The notes under the pieces were generated by a model, which had not been told where the DNA came from, made no database searches, and saw nothing but the letters and a program-made list of their open reading frames with translations. The translations under genes were made by a program, and so were the position numbers. This document shows, in pieces, positions 1 to 6,758 of a stretch of 32,430 bases of DNA (position 1 is its first letter; each line of letters begins with the position of its first letter). Where the stretch lies: positions 1 to 32,430 of the IMG/VR virus record IMGVR_UViG_3300037174_000080; one strand, given 5' to 3'. This DNA comes from a virus.

Positions 1-2
1 CC

Positions 3-182
3 ATCATTGTCACGAAGATCGGAATGGTGTGCAGTAACATCCTCATCGCAGCGGCGATCTGGGCTAAGATCTCGCACTCTCTTTCGCCCGCGGGGATCGT
101 GGCAACGGCTCAGGCCATCCAAGCCTCTGACAACCCGCAAACGCAAGTGGAAGTGAACGCGGCGGACACCAGCAAGCAATGA
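3..182 (+). CDS. C-terminal part of a small membrane protein (holin candidate), 5' truncated
   Basis: The frame is open from the window edge and stops at 180-182, so only the last 59 codons are visible. The sequence shows a hydrophobic stretch (SNILIAAAIWAKI) followed by a short polar tail ending DTSKQ. The stop overlaps the ATG of the next gene (ATGA at 179-182), which indicates translational coupling. A small membrane protein directly before a peptidase-like gene and near an endolysin is the usual position of a holin or similar lysis membrane protein, but no family was recognised and the N-terminus is missing. The role is inferred from position only. Confidence 0.6.
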   Translation: MIVTKIGMVCSNILIAAAIWAKISHSLSPAGIVATAQAIQASDNPQTQVEVNAADTSKQ

Positions 183-1009
183 ACTGGCTAACCAACTGGT
201 GGGCGCGGTTCTCAGGACTGCCCCTGCCAGAAACAGGAAAGGACACCATGGGATTCTGTCTCGGAAAACTCCCACCCAAGAAGCTGCTGACTACTCCCGC
301 CTTCGGAGATTTTCTCGATAAGGCGATAACCTGGCCGGCCGTTAAGCCCCGCGGCTGGGAGTATGCGGTCCCGGCTGATAAGCTGGACATCCTTGCCAAC
401 GATGAACTTGGGGACTGCGTTATCGCCGCCATGATGCACTACGCTCAGGAGGAGACGGCGAATACGTCCAACCCGCTGACCCCAACCCGGCAACTGACCA
501 TCGAGGTCTATTCGGCCATCACCGGATACGACCCCAAAGACCCAAGCACAGACCAAGGGACTTGCTGGACCGACGCGCTGAAACACTGGAAGGAATTCGG
601 TATTCCGCTGCTCGACAAGAACGGCAAGGAAGTCATTCATCGGATTCTTGGCTGGGCATCGCTCGATCTAAGCTCTATCGCGCAACAGCGGTACGCCTGC
701 GATCTGTTTGGCGGAACGCTGATGGGGATTCAGTGCCCCAAATCGGCCGAGAACGACACGTCTAACTGGACCTATGTTCCGGACTCTCCTATCGTGGGTG
801 GTCACGGCGTCAACCGCGCCGGCCAAGGTGGAGTAGGCTGGCACATTGGCTCGTGGGGCCTATGGATCAAGGGCACATGGGAGTTTTCGCTAAAGCTCGC
901 GGACGAGGATTACGTGGTAACGACACCCGCGTGGGTTGAATCTGAAACCGGCCAAACGCCTTCAGGAGTAGACTTGAACGGGCTGCTGGCAGCACAGAAA
1001 GCACTTTGA
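179..1009 (+). CDS. Papain-fold (C1/C39-like) cysteine peptidase-like phage protein
   Basis: 276 residues. The N-terminal ~60 residues are followed by the motif LGDCVIAAMMH (Cys80), the classic start of a papain-like helix, and later by GGHGVNRAG (His209) and WHIGSWG, which match the His region and the SWG strand of C1/C39-type folds. The spacing of Cys and His is normal for such a domain. No signal peptide is seen, so it would act in the cytoplasm or be released at lysis or packaged. It is coupled to the preceding membrane-protein gene by ATGA and lies two genes before an exported protein and four before the endolysin. It could help cleave peptide cross-links, process virion proteins, or be an inactive relative. 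Fold assignment is fairly confident; substrate is unknown. Confidence 0.72.
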   Translation: MNWLTNWWARFSGLPLPETGKDTMGFCLGKLPPKKLLTTPAFGDFLDKAITWPAVKPRGWEYAVPADKLDILANDELGDCVIAAMMHYAQEETANTSNPLTPTRQLTIEVYSAITGYDPKDPSTDQGTCWTDALKHWKEFGIPLLDKNGKEVIHRILGWASLDLSSIAQQRYACDLFGGTLMGIQCPKSAENDTSNWTYVPDSPIVGGHGVNRAGQGGVGWHIGSWGLWIKGTWEFSLKLADEDYVVTTPAWVESETGQTPSGVDLNGLLAAQKAL

Positions 1010-1018
1010 GGAAAAACC

Positions 1019-1204
1019 ATGAATGAAGAAGGCATTAGTATCCCTGAGCCATCAGTCGAATATGTTCTAAAAATGAGCCCGCATTTGCGCGATTACTTGT
1101 TATTTCTTCTCCAAGCGCAACCAGAAGGCGAAGCGCAATGCCTTTTCCGCTCACTGGAAAACGGAGAAATGGCAATTTACGAACCACCTAAGGAGCAGCC
1201 ATGA
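1019..1204 (+). CDS. Hypothetical small acidic protein
   Basis: 61 residues, preceded by a GAGGAAAAACC ribosome-binding region immediately after the peptidase-like gene. The stop overlaps the next start (ATGA at 1201-1204), so it belongs to the same late operon. The middle segment (LRDYLLFLLQA) is amphipathic to hydrophobic but too short and charged at the flanks for a clear membrane helix. No family recognised. The tight coupling on both sides is the main reason to accept it as a real gene. Confidence 0.65.
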   Translation: MNEEGISIPEPSVEYVLKMSPHLRDYLLFLLQAQPEGEAQCLFRSLENGEMAIYEPPKEQP

Positions 1205-1770
1205 AACGCATCATCCTGATTTGCACCATCCTTGCCATGAGCATTCCCGCCGTGGCGCAGGTCCAAGCTGGCGGCACAGCCTCCGCAGTCTACTACCAGC
1301 ACGGCTGGAGCATGGGCACGGAACAGACGCAGCAATTCCCCGTCTTCTACGGCGGCGCATCGAAGAACCAGATTGTCAGCTTCGGAACGCGGGAAGTCAT
1401 CGTGCCGACCGTGTTCGAGCTTTACGGGGGACTGGTGAACTACCAGCCTGACCTGACGGCGCTTATGCAGAAGCTAAACTTCGATCCGAACGCGGTGAGC
1501 CTGAGCATTGACTTCGCCGGCGGTGTGGCCACTCTTCCAAGCGGTACCACAAAACCTGGAGTCGAGGGGCGCCTCAACTTTCAGATCGCTCTCACGCCCG
1601 CAACTTCCTTCACGGGCGGATATGCTGGCGGAGGACTCATTGGACAGGATCAGTTCTACACCATCAGCGCGGGACTGTCGCACCAGCTTTTTGGAACTCC
1701 GAGCGCTACACCGAGCGCTGCGAAAAAGGCATTCAACAGGGTGTACGCGCTGAAGCATCGCGCGCAGTAG
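1201..1770 (+). CDS. Exported hypothetical protein with Sec signal peptide
   Basis: 189 residues. The N-terminus is a typical Sec signal: KR, a hydrophobic core (IILICTILAMSIPAV) and a probable cleavage after AVA-Q near residue 20. The mature part is Gly/Ser/Thr/Ala rich with alternating hydrophobic residues, suggesting a beta-rich periplasmic or outer-membrane associated protein; the pattern ending in the GGYAGGGLIGQDQFYTISAG region resembles strands of a small beta barrel. It sits between a peptidase-like gene and the endolysin, so a role in the periplasm during late infection or in modifying the host envelope is possible. No named family recognised. A Rho-independent terminator follows at 1797-1835. 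Confidence 0.72.
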   Translation: MKRIILICTILAMSIPAVAQVQAGGTASAVYYQHGWSMGTEQTQQFPVFYGGASKNQIVSFGTREVIVPTVFELYGGLVNYQPDLTALMQKLNFDPNAVSLSIDFAGGVATLPSGTTKPGVEGRLNFQIALTPATSFTGGYAGGGLIGQDQFYTISAGLSHQLFGTPSATPSAAKKAFNRVYALKHRAQ

Positions 1771-1796
1771 TTCACCCCGCGTGTGCGGGACTAACA

Positions 1797-1835
1797 GGCG
1801 GCTCGGTCACTCAAACAGCCGGGCCGCCGCCTTTT
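1797..1835 (+). terminator. Rho-independent terminator within the lysis block
   Basis: Ten-base stem, GGCGGCTCGG (1797-1806) with CCGGGCCGCC (1819-1828), fully paired if one G-U is allowed, loop of 12, then GC and CTTTT. It lies between the exported protein and the next small membrane gene, so it would reduce rather than abolish expression of the endolysin pair. Confidence 0.65.
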
Positions 1836-1846
1836 GCGAGGCACCC

Positions 1847-2116
1847 ATGATCACCCAAACATTTACAGGCATCACGCCTGAGCGCTGGCAGGCCATCAAA
1901 CAGGTCATGCACTCCGACGCCGGCCTGACCATCGACAGCGAGGACGGTAGCGATTCCTCCCATGGCATCAACTTCTCATGGCTGTTAGCCGTTCCTGTGC
2001 TGACCGTCACGATCACGGTGCCCGTATTCAGCTGGGCGCTCAAACTGGCCGGATTCCACTGTGAGCAGGACGTGATGAATGCGTTCGCCAAGAAAATTGA
2101 GGGAATCCCGCAGTGA
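1847..2116 (+). CDS. Small single-span membrane protein next to endolysin (spanin/holin-type candidate)
   Basis: 89 residues from the ATG at 1847, which follows a GCGAGGCACCC stretch; longer upstream frames would run through the terminator and are rejected. The protein has a polar N-terminal half and one strong hydrophobic stretch (FSWLLAVPVLTVTITVP... region, about residues 47-68), then a short tail. Its stop overlaps the GTG start of the endolysin gene (GTGA at 2113-2116), so the two are co-translated. Position suggests a lysis membrane component, but the topology does not match a named holin family. Confidence 0.62.
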   Translation: MITQTFTGITPERWQAIKQVMHSDAGLTIDSEDGSDSSHGINFSWLLAVPVLTVTITVPVFSWALKLAGFHCEQDVMNAFAKKIEGIPQ

Positions 2117-2622
2117 GTTCATTCGACATCTGCTTTTCGTTCGTTTTGCCCAATGAGGACTTTGACCCGCCGCGCTACGAGATTGTCGCCGATCCCGTGC
2201 ACGGCGTAGATCCTAGTGCCAAGGCAATCTCCGGTATCAATTCGCACTTTTGGGCGGCAGACTTCGCCGTGATTGCAGCCATCCCTCAGCCTCAGCGCGG
2301 GCCAGCCGTCGCAGCCTTCTATCAAAAGAACTTCTGGGGCCATTGGTTAGGATCGCTCATATCCAACCGTATCGCCGCCATGACGCTAGACGCCTCTGTG
2401 AACCAAGGCGCAGGCTGGGCGGTACGTTTCCTGCAAGGGGCCAGTGGCGCGACCGTAGACGGGGCCTGGGGGCCTGACACGGTAGCTTCTGCGAACGCCG
2501 CCAATCTCGATTATCAGGTTGGACGGTTTATCGAACTCAGAGAAGATCGGTATAGAGAGGTCGGAGGCCCATCGCTGCCCGGCTGGCTTGCGAGAGCGGC
2601 TAAGATTCCAAATTTTACATAA
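2113..2622 (+). CDS. Endolysin, GH108-type N-acetylmuramidase-like
   Basis: 169 residues, near the usual length of GH108 lysozymes. Visible family features are an N-terminal FDICFSFVLPNEDFDP segment with Glu15 where GH108 has its catalytic Glu, AFYQKNFWGHW (the Y..YW region), the LDASVNQGAGWAVRFLQ helix, and VDGAWGPDT, the peptidoglycan-binding turn shared by this family. The GG after the catalytic Glu of typical members is replaced by DF, a divergence worth noting. It starts with GTG overlapping the previous stop. Expected to hydrolyse the glycan backbone of peptidoglycan at lysis. It is the last plus-strand gene before a strong terminator. Confidence 0.8.
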   Translation: MSSFDICFSFVLPNEDFDPPRYEIVADPVHGVDPSAKAISGINSHFWAADFAVIAAIPQPQRGPAVAAFYQKNFWGHWLGSLISNRIAAMTLDASVNQGAGWAVRFLQGASGATVDGAWGPDTVASANAANLDYQVGRFIELREDRYREVGGPSLPGWLARAAKIPNFT

Positions 2623-2659
2623 AGAAAGGGGCGCGGCGGAACTGCCAGAGCAAAGAGAA

Positions 2660-2685
2660 GGCCCCCAGTCAGCGGGGGCCTTTTT
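2660..2685. terminator. Strong, probably bidirectional terminator between convergent operons
   Basis: GGCCCCC (2660-2666) pairs perfectly with GGGGGCC (2674-2680) around a 7-base loop and is followed by TTTTT on the plus strand. Read on the minus strand the stem is followed by TTCTCTTT, so it can also stop the leftward operon whose last gene ends at 2696. It separates the lysis block from the leftward operon. Confidence 0.88.
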
Positions 2686-2695
2686 ACGTGTCTGT

Positions 2696-2902
2696 TTAGC
2701 GAATGTAGGGATGTCCGAGACCGAATCCGCCTGCGCCCGCGAGTGGCAGCAGAAGATAGATAAGCCAAATACAGAAGATGACCACAATCACAACGCGGGC
2801 AATCTGTGCGAATGGCGCCGGGAGCGGGATCTGCGTGAAAATCCACCAGATCAACCCGAAGATGATGCACATTACGAGAACGGTGATGAGCAGTCCGAGC
2901 AT
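2696..2902 (-). CDS. Two-span small membrane protein (holin-like candidate)
   Basis: 68 residues from the ATG at 2902, chosen because GAGGT lies seven bases upstream; a longer frame exists but lacks a site. Nearly all of the protein is hydrophobic: one helix at about residues 2-23 (LGLLITVLVMCIIFGLIWWIF), a short polar turn containing PLPAPF, and a second helix at about 34-53 ending in a Gly-rich tail. Similar two-helix proteins with an IWWI and PLPAPFA turn recur in phage and prophage genomes, generally unannotated. It is the terminal gene of the leftward operon. A class II holin topology fits, but function is not shown. Confidence 0.72.
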   Translation of the reverse strand: MLGLLITVLVMCIIFGLIWWIFTQIPLPAPFAQIARVVIVVIFCIWLIYLLLPLAGAGGFGLGHPYIR

Positions 2903-2996
2903 GGGGTATACCTCGTTTCTAGTATAAGCGCAAGGGATGCGGGGATGGATGTGCATATTTGCTCAGCACACATGCGCGTCAGTGCGCGGCGGCTTG

Positions 2997-3314
2997 CTAC
3001 AGTTTCAGCGCGTCCATTCCCTCGTCTAGAGTGGTCACGCGCCGGTATTTGTGGCCGAACAACTCAACGCGCTGCCTGAACTCGTCCTGTGCAATCGCAC
3101 GTTCCTTCTGCGTAGTTCCCTTGGGCGTCTTCGTCTCCACCCACAATACCCCTCCGCCGCGCGGAAACACGAGCAGGTCCGCAGTTCCCTCCGGGCATAG
3201 GTGAATCCAGTGCTTGCCCTTCTGGAGCTTTCCCACGGGCATCCTGAACGCGAGGGCGCCGGCTTCCTCGTACATCTTGCGCAGCGGCCCTGTCAATTCA
3301 CTCGTCTCGCTCAT
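2997..3314 (-). CDS. VRR-NUC domain nuclease
   Basis: 105 residues from the ATG at 3314, which overlaps the upstream stop (ATGA) and has AGGAG upstream. The PD-(D/E)XK-type core is visible: PEGTADLLVF (Asp46), VLWVETKTPKG (Glu60 and Lys62) and a following QDEFRQRVELFGH helix with the Q typical of VRR-NUC proteins. The whole protein is essentially this one domain. Such stand-alone VRR-NUC enzymes are common in phages and cut branched or structured DNA; a Holliday-junction or repair role is plausible. It shares the leftward operon with the exonuclease module at 7777-9287. Confidence 0.85.
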   Translation of the reverse strand: MSETSELTGPLRKMYEEAGALAFRMPVGKLQKGKHWIHLCPEGTADLLVFPRGGGVLWVETKTPKGTTQKERAIAQDEFRQRVELFGHKYRRVTTLDEGMDALKL

Positions 3315-3550
3315 CCGTTGCTCCTGGTGGCGCTGGGCTTTGCCCAATACGCGACTATTTCAACTTTTCGCAGAGGCAGATTCAATTCTTTAGCCAATTC
3401 CCTCTGATAGACAAGCGCGGCCAAGAGGCCTCCTGTAAGCAGGGCTTTTAATTCCGCCGCGGCCTTGGGACTTTTGCGCACAAATACCCCGCAGACGACG
3501 TCTGGATGATCGGGGGAGGATCGGAACTCTCTACTTATCGCGTCAGCCAT
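3311..3550 (-). CDS. Hypothetical protein, coupled to VRR-NUC gene
   Basis: 79 residues from the ATG at 3550 (AAGGAAC upstream). The stop overlaps the nuclease start. The protein is mixed alpha/beta in appearance, with an Ala/Leu-rich helix (AAAELKALLTGGLLAALVYQRELAKEL) followed by a short strand. No family recognised. Translational coupling suggests a stoichiometric or functional link with the VRR-NUC nuclease, but that is inference. Confidence 0.65.
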   Translation of the reverse strand: MADAISREFRSSPDHPDVVCGVFVRKSPKAAAELKALLTGGLLAALVYQRELAKELNLPLRKVEIVAYWAKPSATRSNG

Positions 3551-3572
3551 TCGTGTTCCTTTCTGGCGGCGA

Positions 3573-3896
3573 TCACAATACACCCCATAGCACCTTGAAT
3601 GCGTAATGGATCGACTGATCTTGGTTGAATGTCAGTTTCCCGTCGCACTTGGCAAAGTCTGTCCAGAAGTGAACGACGAACTCAAGCGAGGCGAAGGTTA
3701 CAGACTGCGTGATGAGATAAACCATTCCAGCATGGATCATGGCATGGGCAAACATACACTGATACCAAGGAACGCGGGGAAGCGGGTTACGGTGGTTCTT
3801 CCCCTTGGCCAGAAAATTCCCTTGGAGCGGATAATCGCAGAGCGCGTGGCCAGCGAAAAGCAACAGGATTCTACTTAAGACCGCGTTCGATACCAT
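3573..3896 (-). CDS. DUF3307 family membrane protein
   Basis: 107 residues from the ATG at 3896, which has GGAGG six bases upstream. It shows the DUF3307 pattern: FAGHALCDYPLQ near the start, K...N...P...W......AHA.IHAGMVYLIT, then VVHFWTDFAKCDGKL and FNQDQSIHYAFKVLW at the C-terminus. Hydrophobic segments alternate with His/Asp-bearing turns, so it is an inner-membrane protein with conserved polar residues in or near the bilayer. DUF3307 proteins are frequent in phages and conjugative elements; their reaction is not known to me. It overlaps the upstream coiled-coil gene by 26 bases. Confidence 0.78.
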   Translation of the reverse strand: MVSNAVLSRILLLFAGHALCDYPLQGNFLAKGKNHRNPLPRVPWYQCMFAHAMIHAGMVYLITQSVTFASLEFVVHFWTDFAKCDGKLTFNQDQSIHYAFKVLWGVL

Positions 3897-4356
3897 CCAT
3901 AGCCTCCTGCACCGAAATCTCGCCGATTGCATTGATAATCGGACGCGCTTTCTTGAACCACCAATCGCTCACCGGCCCCGTCGCCTTGTCCAGCGCGGCC
4001 CGCAGTTGGGTGAGTTCGCGTTCGAGAATCTTTTCGTGATCGCTGGTCCAGATCATGCTGCCCCCGGAAAAGTCCGCTGAAGCTACTAGCTTCTCCAGTC
4101 GGTCAGCTTCCGCCTTCGCCGCGTCCCGCTGTTCTTTCAGCGAACCTATAGCCGTGTGCGCGGCTATTGCCATGTTCACGATGCTCCCGCCGGGTGCCAG
4201 CGCTCCCAGAATCTTTATGACTTCGTCGGACTCGCGTGTCGCCACGTCGAGATCCTTGGTGAGGGCGTCAAGCTTTTCGTGCAGGTCTATGGCATAATTG
4301 CAGCAGCAATTATCAAATTCGTCTCTCGCCACGTCTCTTTTCTCTTCGTCTGTCAC
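3871..4356 (-). CDS. Coiled-coil hypothetical protein
   Basis: 161 residues, GTG start overlapping the upstream stop (GTGA at 4353-4356) with AGGAGG upstream. The sequence is largely helical and charged, with two stretches of heptad character (residues ~27-50 and ~70-130, e.g. LKEQRDAAKAEADRLEKLV and LERELTQLRAALDKA). A Cys triplet (NCCCNY) lies near the N-terminus. No family recognised. It is part of the run 3871-5563 in which three genes are linked by four-base overlaps, so the three products are probably made together. Confidence 0.68.
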   Translation of the reverse strand: MTDEEKRDVARDEFDNCCCNYAIDLHEKLDALTKDLDVATRESDEVIKILGALAPGGSIVNMAIAAHTAIGSLKEQRDAAKAEADRLEKLVASADFSGGSMIWTSDHEKILERELTQLRAALDKATGPVSDWWFKKARPIINAIGEISVQEAMDGIERGLK

Positions 4357-4694
4357 CGCATCTCCTCCTTCATGCCGCGCTTCAGTTCGGCGAGGGCGGC
4401 TTTTTCCCTAGCAAGAATGCGTCTCATGGGGATAACGCCGCCGTATTCAGTCCCCAAAGGCTCCTGCCAAAATCTCAGGCACCCCTCACAGATGCGAATC
4501 TCTTCCTCCACCTGCCGAATCTGCTCGAGGCGCTGGCGGGTGAACTCGGCGGCATATTTCCAAGCCACCAATTCTTTCTCAAAACCTTGGAGGTCTACCG
4601 GCCAATTTCCGGGGCGAAGAGCGATGCTGAATCCCGTAAATGTACTCACTTCAACCCTTTTCCACACACTCCGCACATACATCTCGTCTGTCAT
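4353..4694 (-). CDS. Hypothetical helical protein
   Basis: 113 residues from the ATG at 4694, which overlaps the stop of the upstream gene (ATGA at 4691-4694) and has AAGGAG upstream. The N-terminal 40 residues look globular (VEVSTFTGFSIALRPGNWP); the rest is helical and charged, with one Cys pair region (IRICEGCLRFW). The first residues (MTDE) and ribosome-binding site closely resemble those of the downstream gene at 4356, a local sequence duplication. No function recognised. Confidence 0.65.
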   Translation of the reverse strand: MTDEMYVRSVWKRVEVSTFTGFSIALRPGNWPVDLQGFEKELVAWKYAAEFTRQRLEQIRQVEEEIRICEGCLRFWQEPLGTEYGGVIPMRRILAREKAALAELKRGMKEEMR

Positions 4695-5563
4695 CGCATC
4701 TCCTTCTCCACCGTGACCCGCTCTTCCTTGTGCGCATTCAGGCGGGCGAGGACGTCTTTCGTGAAACACTTGTACCAGGACTCATATCCCGGCCATTGCT
4801 CCACTTCATCCTGTAGCGCCGCTGACCACTGCTTGTCACGCTCTGCTTCTATGACAGGACGCGCTGCTGCGAGGGCGGCGGTCATCTGAATACGCTGCAA
4901 TTCATCCGTCCCTACGCTCTGCTGGACGGGCGCGGTGCACTGGGGCACGTTGATCTGCTCGGCTCCGGATGAATTGTTGCCTGCGCTCTGCGCGCCGGCC
5001 TGCGCGGCTTGCTTCTGTGCGTCCATGCGGCTCTCCCATTCGTCTGTGCGATCTCTTCCAAGCTGCTCCTGCGCGGGTGCGGGTTCCGTGCGCTGGGTGG
5101 CGCGTTGTAGCCGGTCAATCTCTGCCGCAATCAATGCCCCGGCCCTGATCAAATCCTGCGGAGGGTTCTTCGGCTTGAACCATTCATCATCCCACGGCCA
5201 GTATTTCTTGAACCACGTCCCTTTTAATGCAGGACCATCATAGGTAGCTTCGAGGGCGTAGGTGACTGCTGCCTCTACCATCTGACCAGCATCGTGTTCG
5301 TCGTCATGCTCAGCGGTCCATTTCTCGGATTCAATCTGGCGCTTGCGTTCCGCCGCGATTAACGCTGCGCCGTCCGTCGCCCCATCCGTGCGCTGGGTCA
5401 GAACAGCCTCGACTGCCGCCTGAGCGGAGTCTCGCCAATCATTTCTGTCATGCTCATTGAGATACACCCATTCGACAGTTTCAATGCGCCGATTAGGGCT
5501 CAATTCACGGTAACGACTGTAGGCCGCTATTGCGGCCCTGTCTACTTCTTGTTCACTCAGCAT
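4691..5563 (-). CDS. Phage protein with AAERKRQI..WTAEHDDEH / WPWDDEWFKP motifs
   Basis: 290 residues, AAGGAG upstream of the ATG at 5563. The protein looks modular. Residues ~1-55 carry a helical module (AAIAAYSRYRE ... WRDSAQAAVEAVLT); ~67-152 carry a motif pair common in phage proteins of unknown function, IAAERKRQIESEKWTAEHDD followed by YWPWDDEWFKP and AGALIAAEIDRLQR; ~155-220 is a low-complexity Gln/Ala/Pro linker; the C-terminus (AARPVIEAERDKQW ... ESWYKCFTKDVLARL) is another helical module. The family is widespread in phages, but I know no established activity. The conserved Glu/His/Asp cluster (AEHDDEHDAG) would suit metal or nucleotide binding, which is inference. Confidence 0.7.
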   Translation of the reverse strand: MLSEQEVDRAAIAAYSRYRELSPNRRIETVEWVYLNEHDRNDWRDSAQAAVEAVLTQRTDGATDGAALIAAERKRQIESEKWTAEHDDEHDAGQMVEAAVTYALEATYDGPALKGTWFKKYWPWDDEWFKPKNPPQDLIRAGALIAAEIDRLQRATQRTEPAPAQEQLGRDRTDEWESRMDAQKQAAQAGAQSAGNNSSGAEQINVPQCTAPVQQSVGTDELQRIQMTAALAAARPVIEAERDKQWSAALQDEVEQWPGYESWYKCFTKDVLARLNAHKEERVTVEKEMR

Positions 5564-5583
5564 CTCGTTTCTCCTTCTCCCGA

Positions 5584-5967
5584 TCAGGGGCGGTGCCTAA
5601 GTTCTAAATAACAAGTTTTGCAGGCGTCCTCGTTGCACTCATCAACTAAAACAGGACATGATGGATCGCTAGGTCGTCTTCCACAGAGACTGCAAATTCT
5701 AACCTTTGACCATCCTCCTTTGGGGCCGCGTATCTGAATTACCATAGAAGTTGGCCGTTCAATAACCGCTCTTCCTGTCGGTCCATATGAACATGACGAA
5801 TCGTCCGCGCGCTGCGCATCTTCAAGGTTCGTGAAGTACTGCCAATGCTTTGTTCCCGCTTTATATCTAAACTCAACACGGAAGGGACAATCCGTTCCGC
5901 GCACACTTTCAGATTGCGCAGCACGTTTCTGCAATTCATTTTCGATGATTAAATAATCGTTCGCCAC
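5584..5967 (-). CDS. Hypothetical protein with C-terminal zinc-ribbon-like cysteines
   Basis: 127 residues, GTG start at 5967 with GGAGGA upstream. The first ~75 residues form a mixed domain containing FRVEFRYKAGTKHWQYFTNLEDAQ; the C-terminal part holds CSLCGRR..DPSC and, after about ten residues, CNEDACKTC, a cysteine spacing consistent with a zinc-binding ribbon. No family recognised. Downstream neighbour in the operon is the three-domain protein at 4691-5563. Confidence 0.65.
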   Translation of the reverse strand: MANDYLIIENELQKRAAQSESVRGTDCPFRVEFRYKAGTKHWQYFTNLEDAQRADDSSCSYGPTGRAVIERPTSMVIQIRGPKGGWSKVRICSLCGRRPSDPSCPVLVDECNEDACKTCYLELRHRP

Positions 5968-5982
5968 CGTCGTCCTCCTTCT

Positions 5983-6002
5983 GCTCCCCGCCTAGCGGGA
6001 GC
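5983..6002. other. Intergenic hairpin
   Basis: GCTCCC (5983-5988) pairs with GGGAGC (5997-6002) around an 8-base loop, in the space between the pentapeptide-repeat gene and the next minus-strand gene. There is no T-tract on the minus strand, so it is more likely an RNA processing or stability element than a terminator. Confidence 0.4.
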
Positions 6003-6715
6003 TACTTCTTCATTCTCAACGCAGCAGCTTTGGCGAACTCAAACGCAGCCACACGCTCTTCGCAGCTTTCTGAGCCATCGTCGGGAAACTCTGATTCGTT
6101 ACTCTTGCGGATGCCTATAATTTCCCAGTCTTCAAGCGACTTCCACAGGCAGCCCATTCGCACCCACCGGGAGCCATCTTGAAAGAGAACGGCGTGGACC
6201 GTGTAGCGATAAAGCCCGGAGAAAATCCGCATCGATTTTATTTTCTTCCCGTTGAGGTTGGCACCGTCGAGGTTGGCACCGTCGAGTCTGGCACCGTCGA
6301 GGTTGGCACCGATGAGGTTGGCACCGTCGAGTCTGGCACCGTCGAGGTTGGCACCGATGAGGTTGGCATTGACGAGGCTGGCACCGTCGAGGTTGGCACC
6401 GATGAGGTTGGCATTGACGAGGCTGGCACCGTCGAGGTTGGCACCGATGAGGTTGGCATTGACGAGGCTGGCACCGTCGAGGTTGGCACCGATGAGGCTG
6501 GCACCGCGGAGGCTGGCACCGCGGAGGTTGGCACCGTCGAGGCTGGCATCGACGAGGTTGGCACCGTCGAGGTTGGCACCGTCGAGTCTGGCACCGACGA
6601 GGCTGGCACCGTTCAAAGACTTCTTCGCAGCCACGGCAGCGGTTATAAGTTTAAACACTGTCTTCGCGCCCTCAAGTGCAAAGATTACTTCGCCAAAAAC
6701 GTTTTTCAGTTTCAT
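6002..6715 (-). CDS. Pentapeptide-repeat protein with C-terminal conserved domain
   Basis: 237 residues, GAGGAGAG upstream of the ATG at 6715. Residues 1-32 are an N-terminal helix with hydrophobic faces; residues 33-157 are 25 uninterrupted pentapeptides of the A(N/S/R)LxG type, which fold as a right-handed quadrilateral beta helix about six turns long; residues ~160-237 form a separate domain (SGLYRYTVHAVLFQDGSRWVRMGCLW ... FAKAAALRMKK). Pentapeptide proteins of the Qnr/MfpA type mimic DNA and bind gyrase, but others act as membrane or adhesion scaffolds. The central array contains a 45-bp higher-order repeat. Modulating a host DNA-binding protein is a reasonable guess, not shown. Confidence 0.85.
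   Translation of the reverse strand: MKLKNVFGEVIFALEGAKTVFKLITAAVAAKKSLNGASLVGARLDGANLDGANLVDASLDGANLRGASLRGASLIGANLDGASLVNANLIGANLDGASLVNANLIGANLDGASLVNANLIGANLDGARLDGANLIGANLDGARLDGANLDGANLNGKKIKSMRIFSGLYRYTVHAVLFQDGSRWVRMGCLWKSLEDWEIIGIRKSNESEFPDDGSESCEERVAAFEFAKAAALRMKK
6245..6619 (-). repeat. Coding minisatellite: 25 x 15-bp pentapeptide units
   Basis: Tandem 15-bp units (plus-strand form GAGGTTGGCACCGTC with substitutions) fill residues 33-157 of the pentapeptide protein. Within it, 6350-6484 is exactly three copies of a 45-bp unit encoding NLDGA-SLVNA-NLIGA, evidence of recent duplication. Because the unit is a multiple of three, other frames stay open too and give spurious open frames on both strands. 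Confidence 0.92.
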
Positions 6716-6758
6716 CTCTCTCCTCTCGCCCGCCCCCTAGCGCGGGGATGCGGGGGTG

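Noticed and set aside
562-765. Plus-strand frame of 67 residues inside the peptidase-like gene
   Set aside because: Shadow frame fully within a gene with recognisable motifs.
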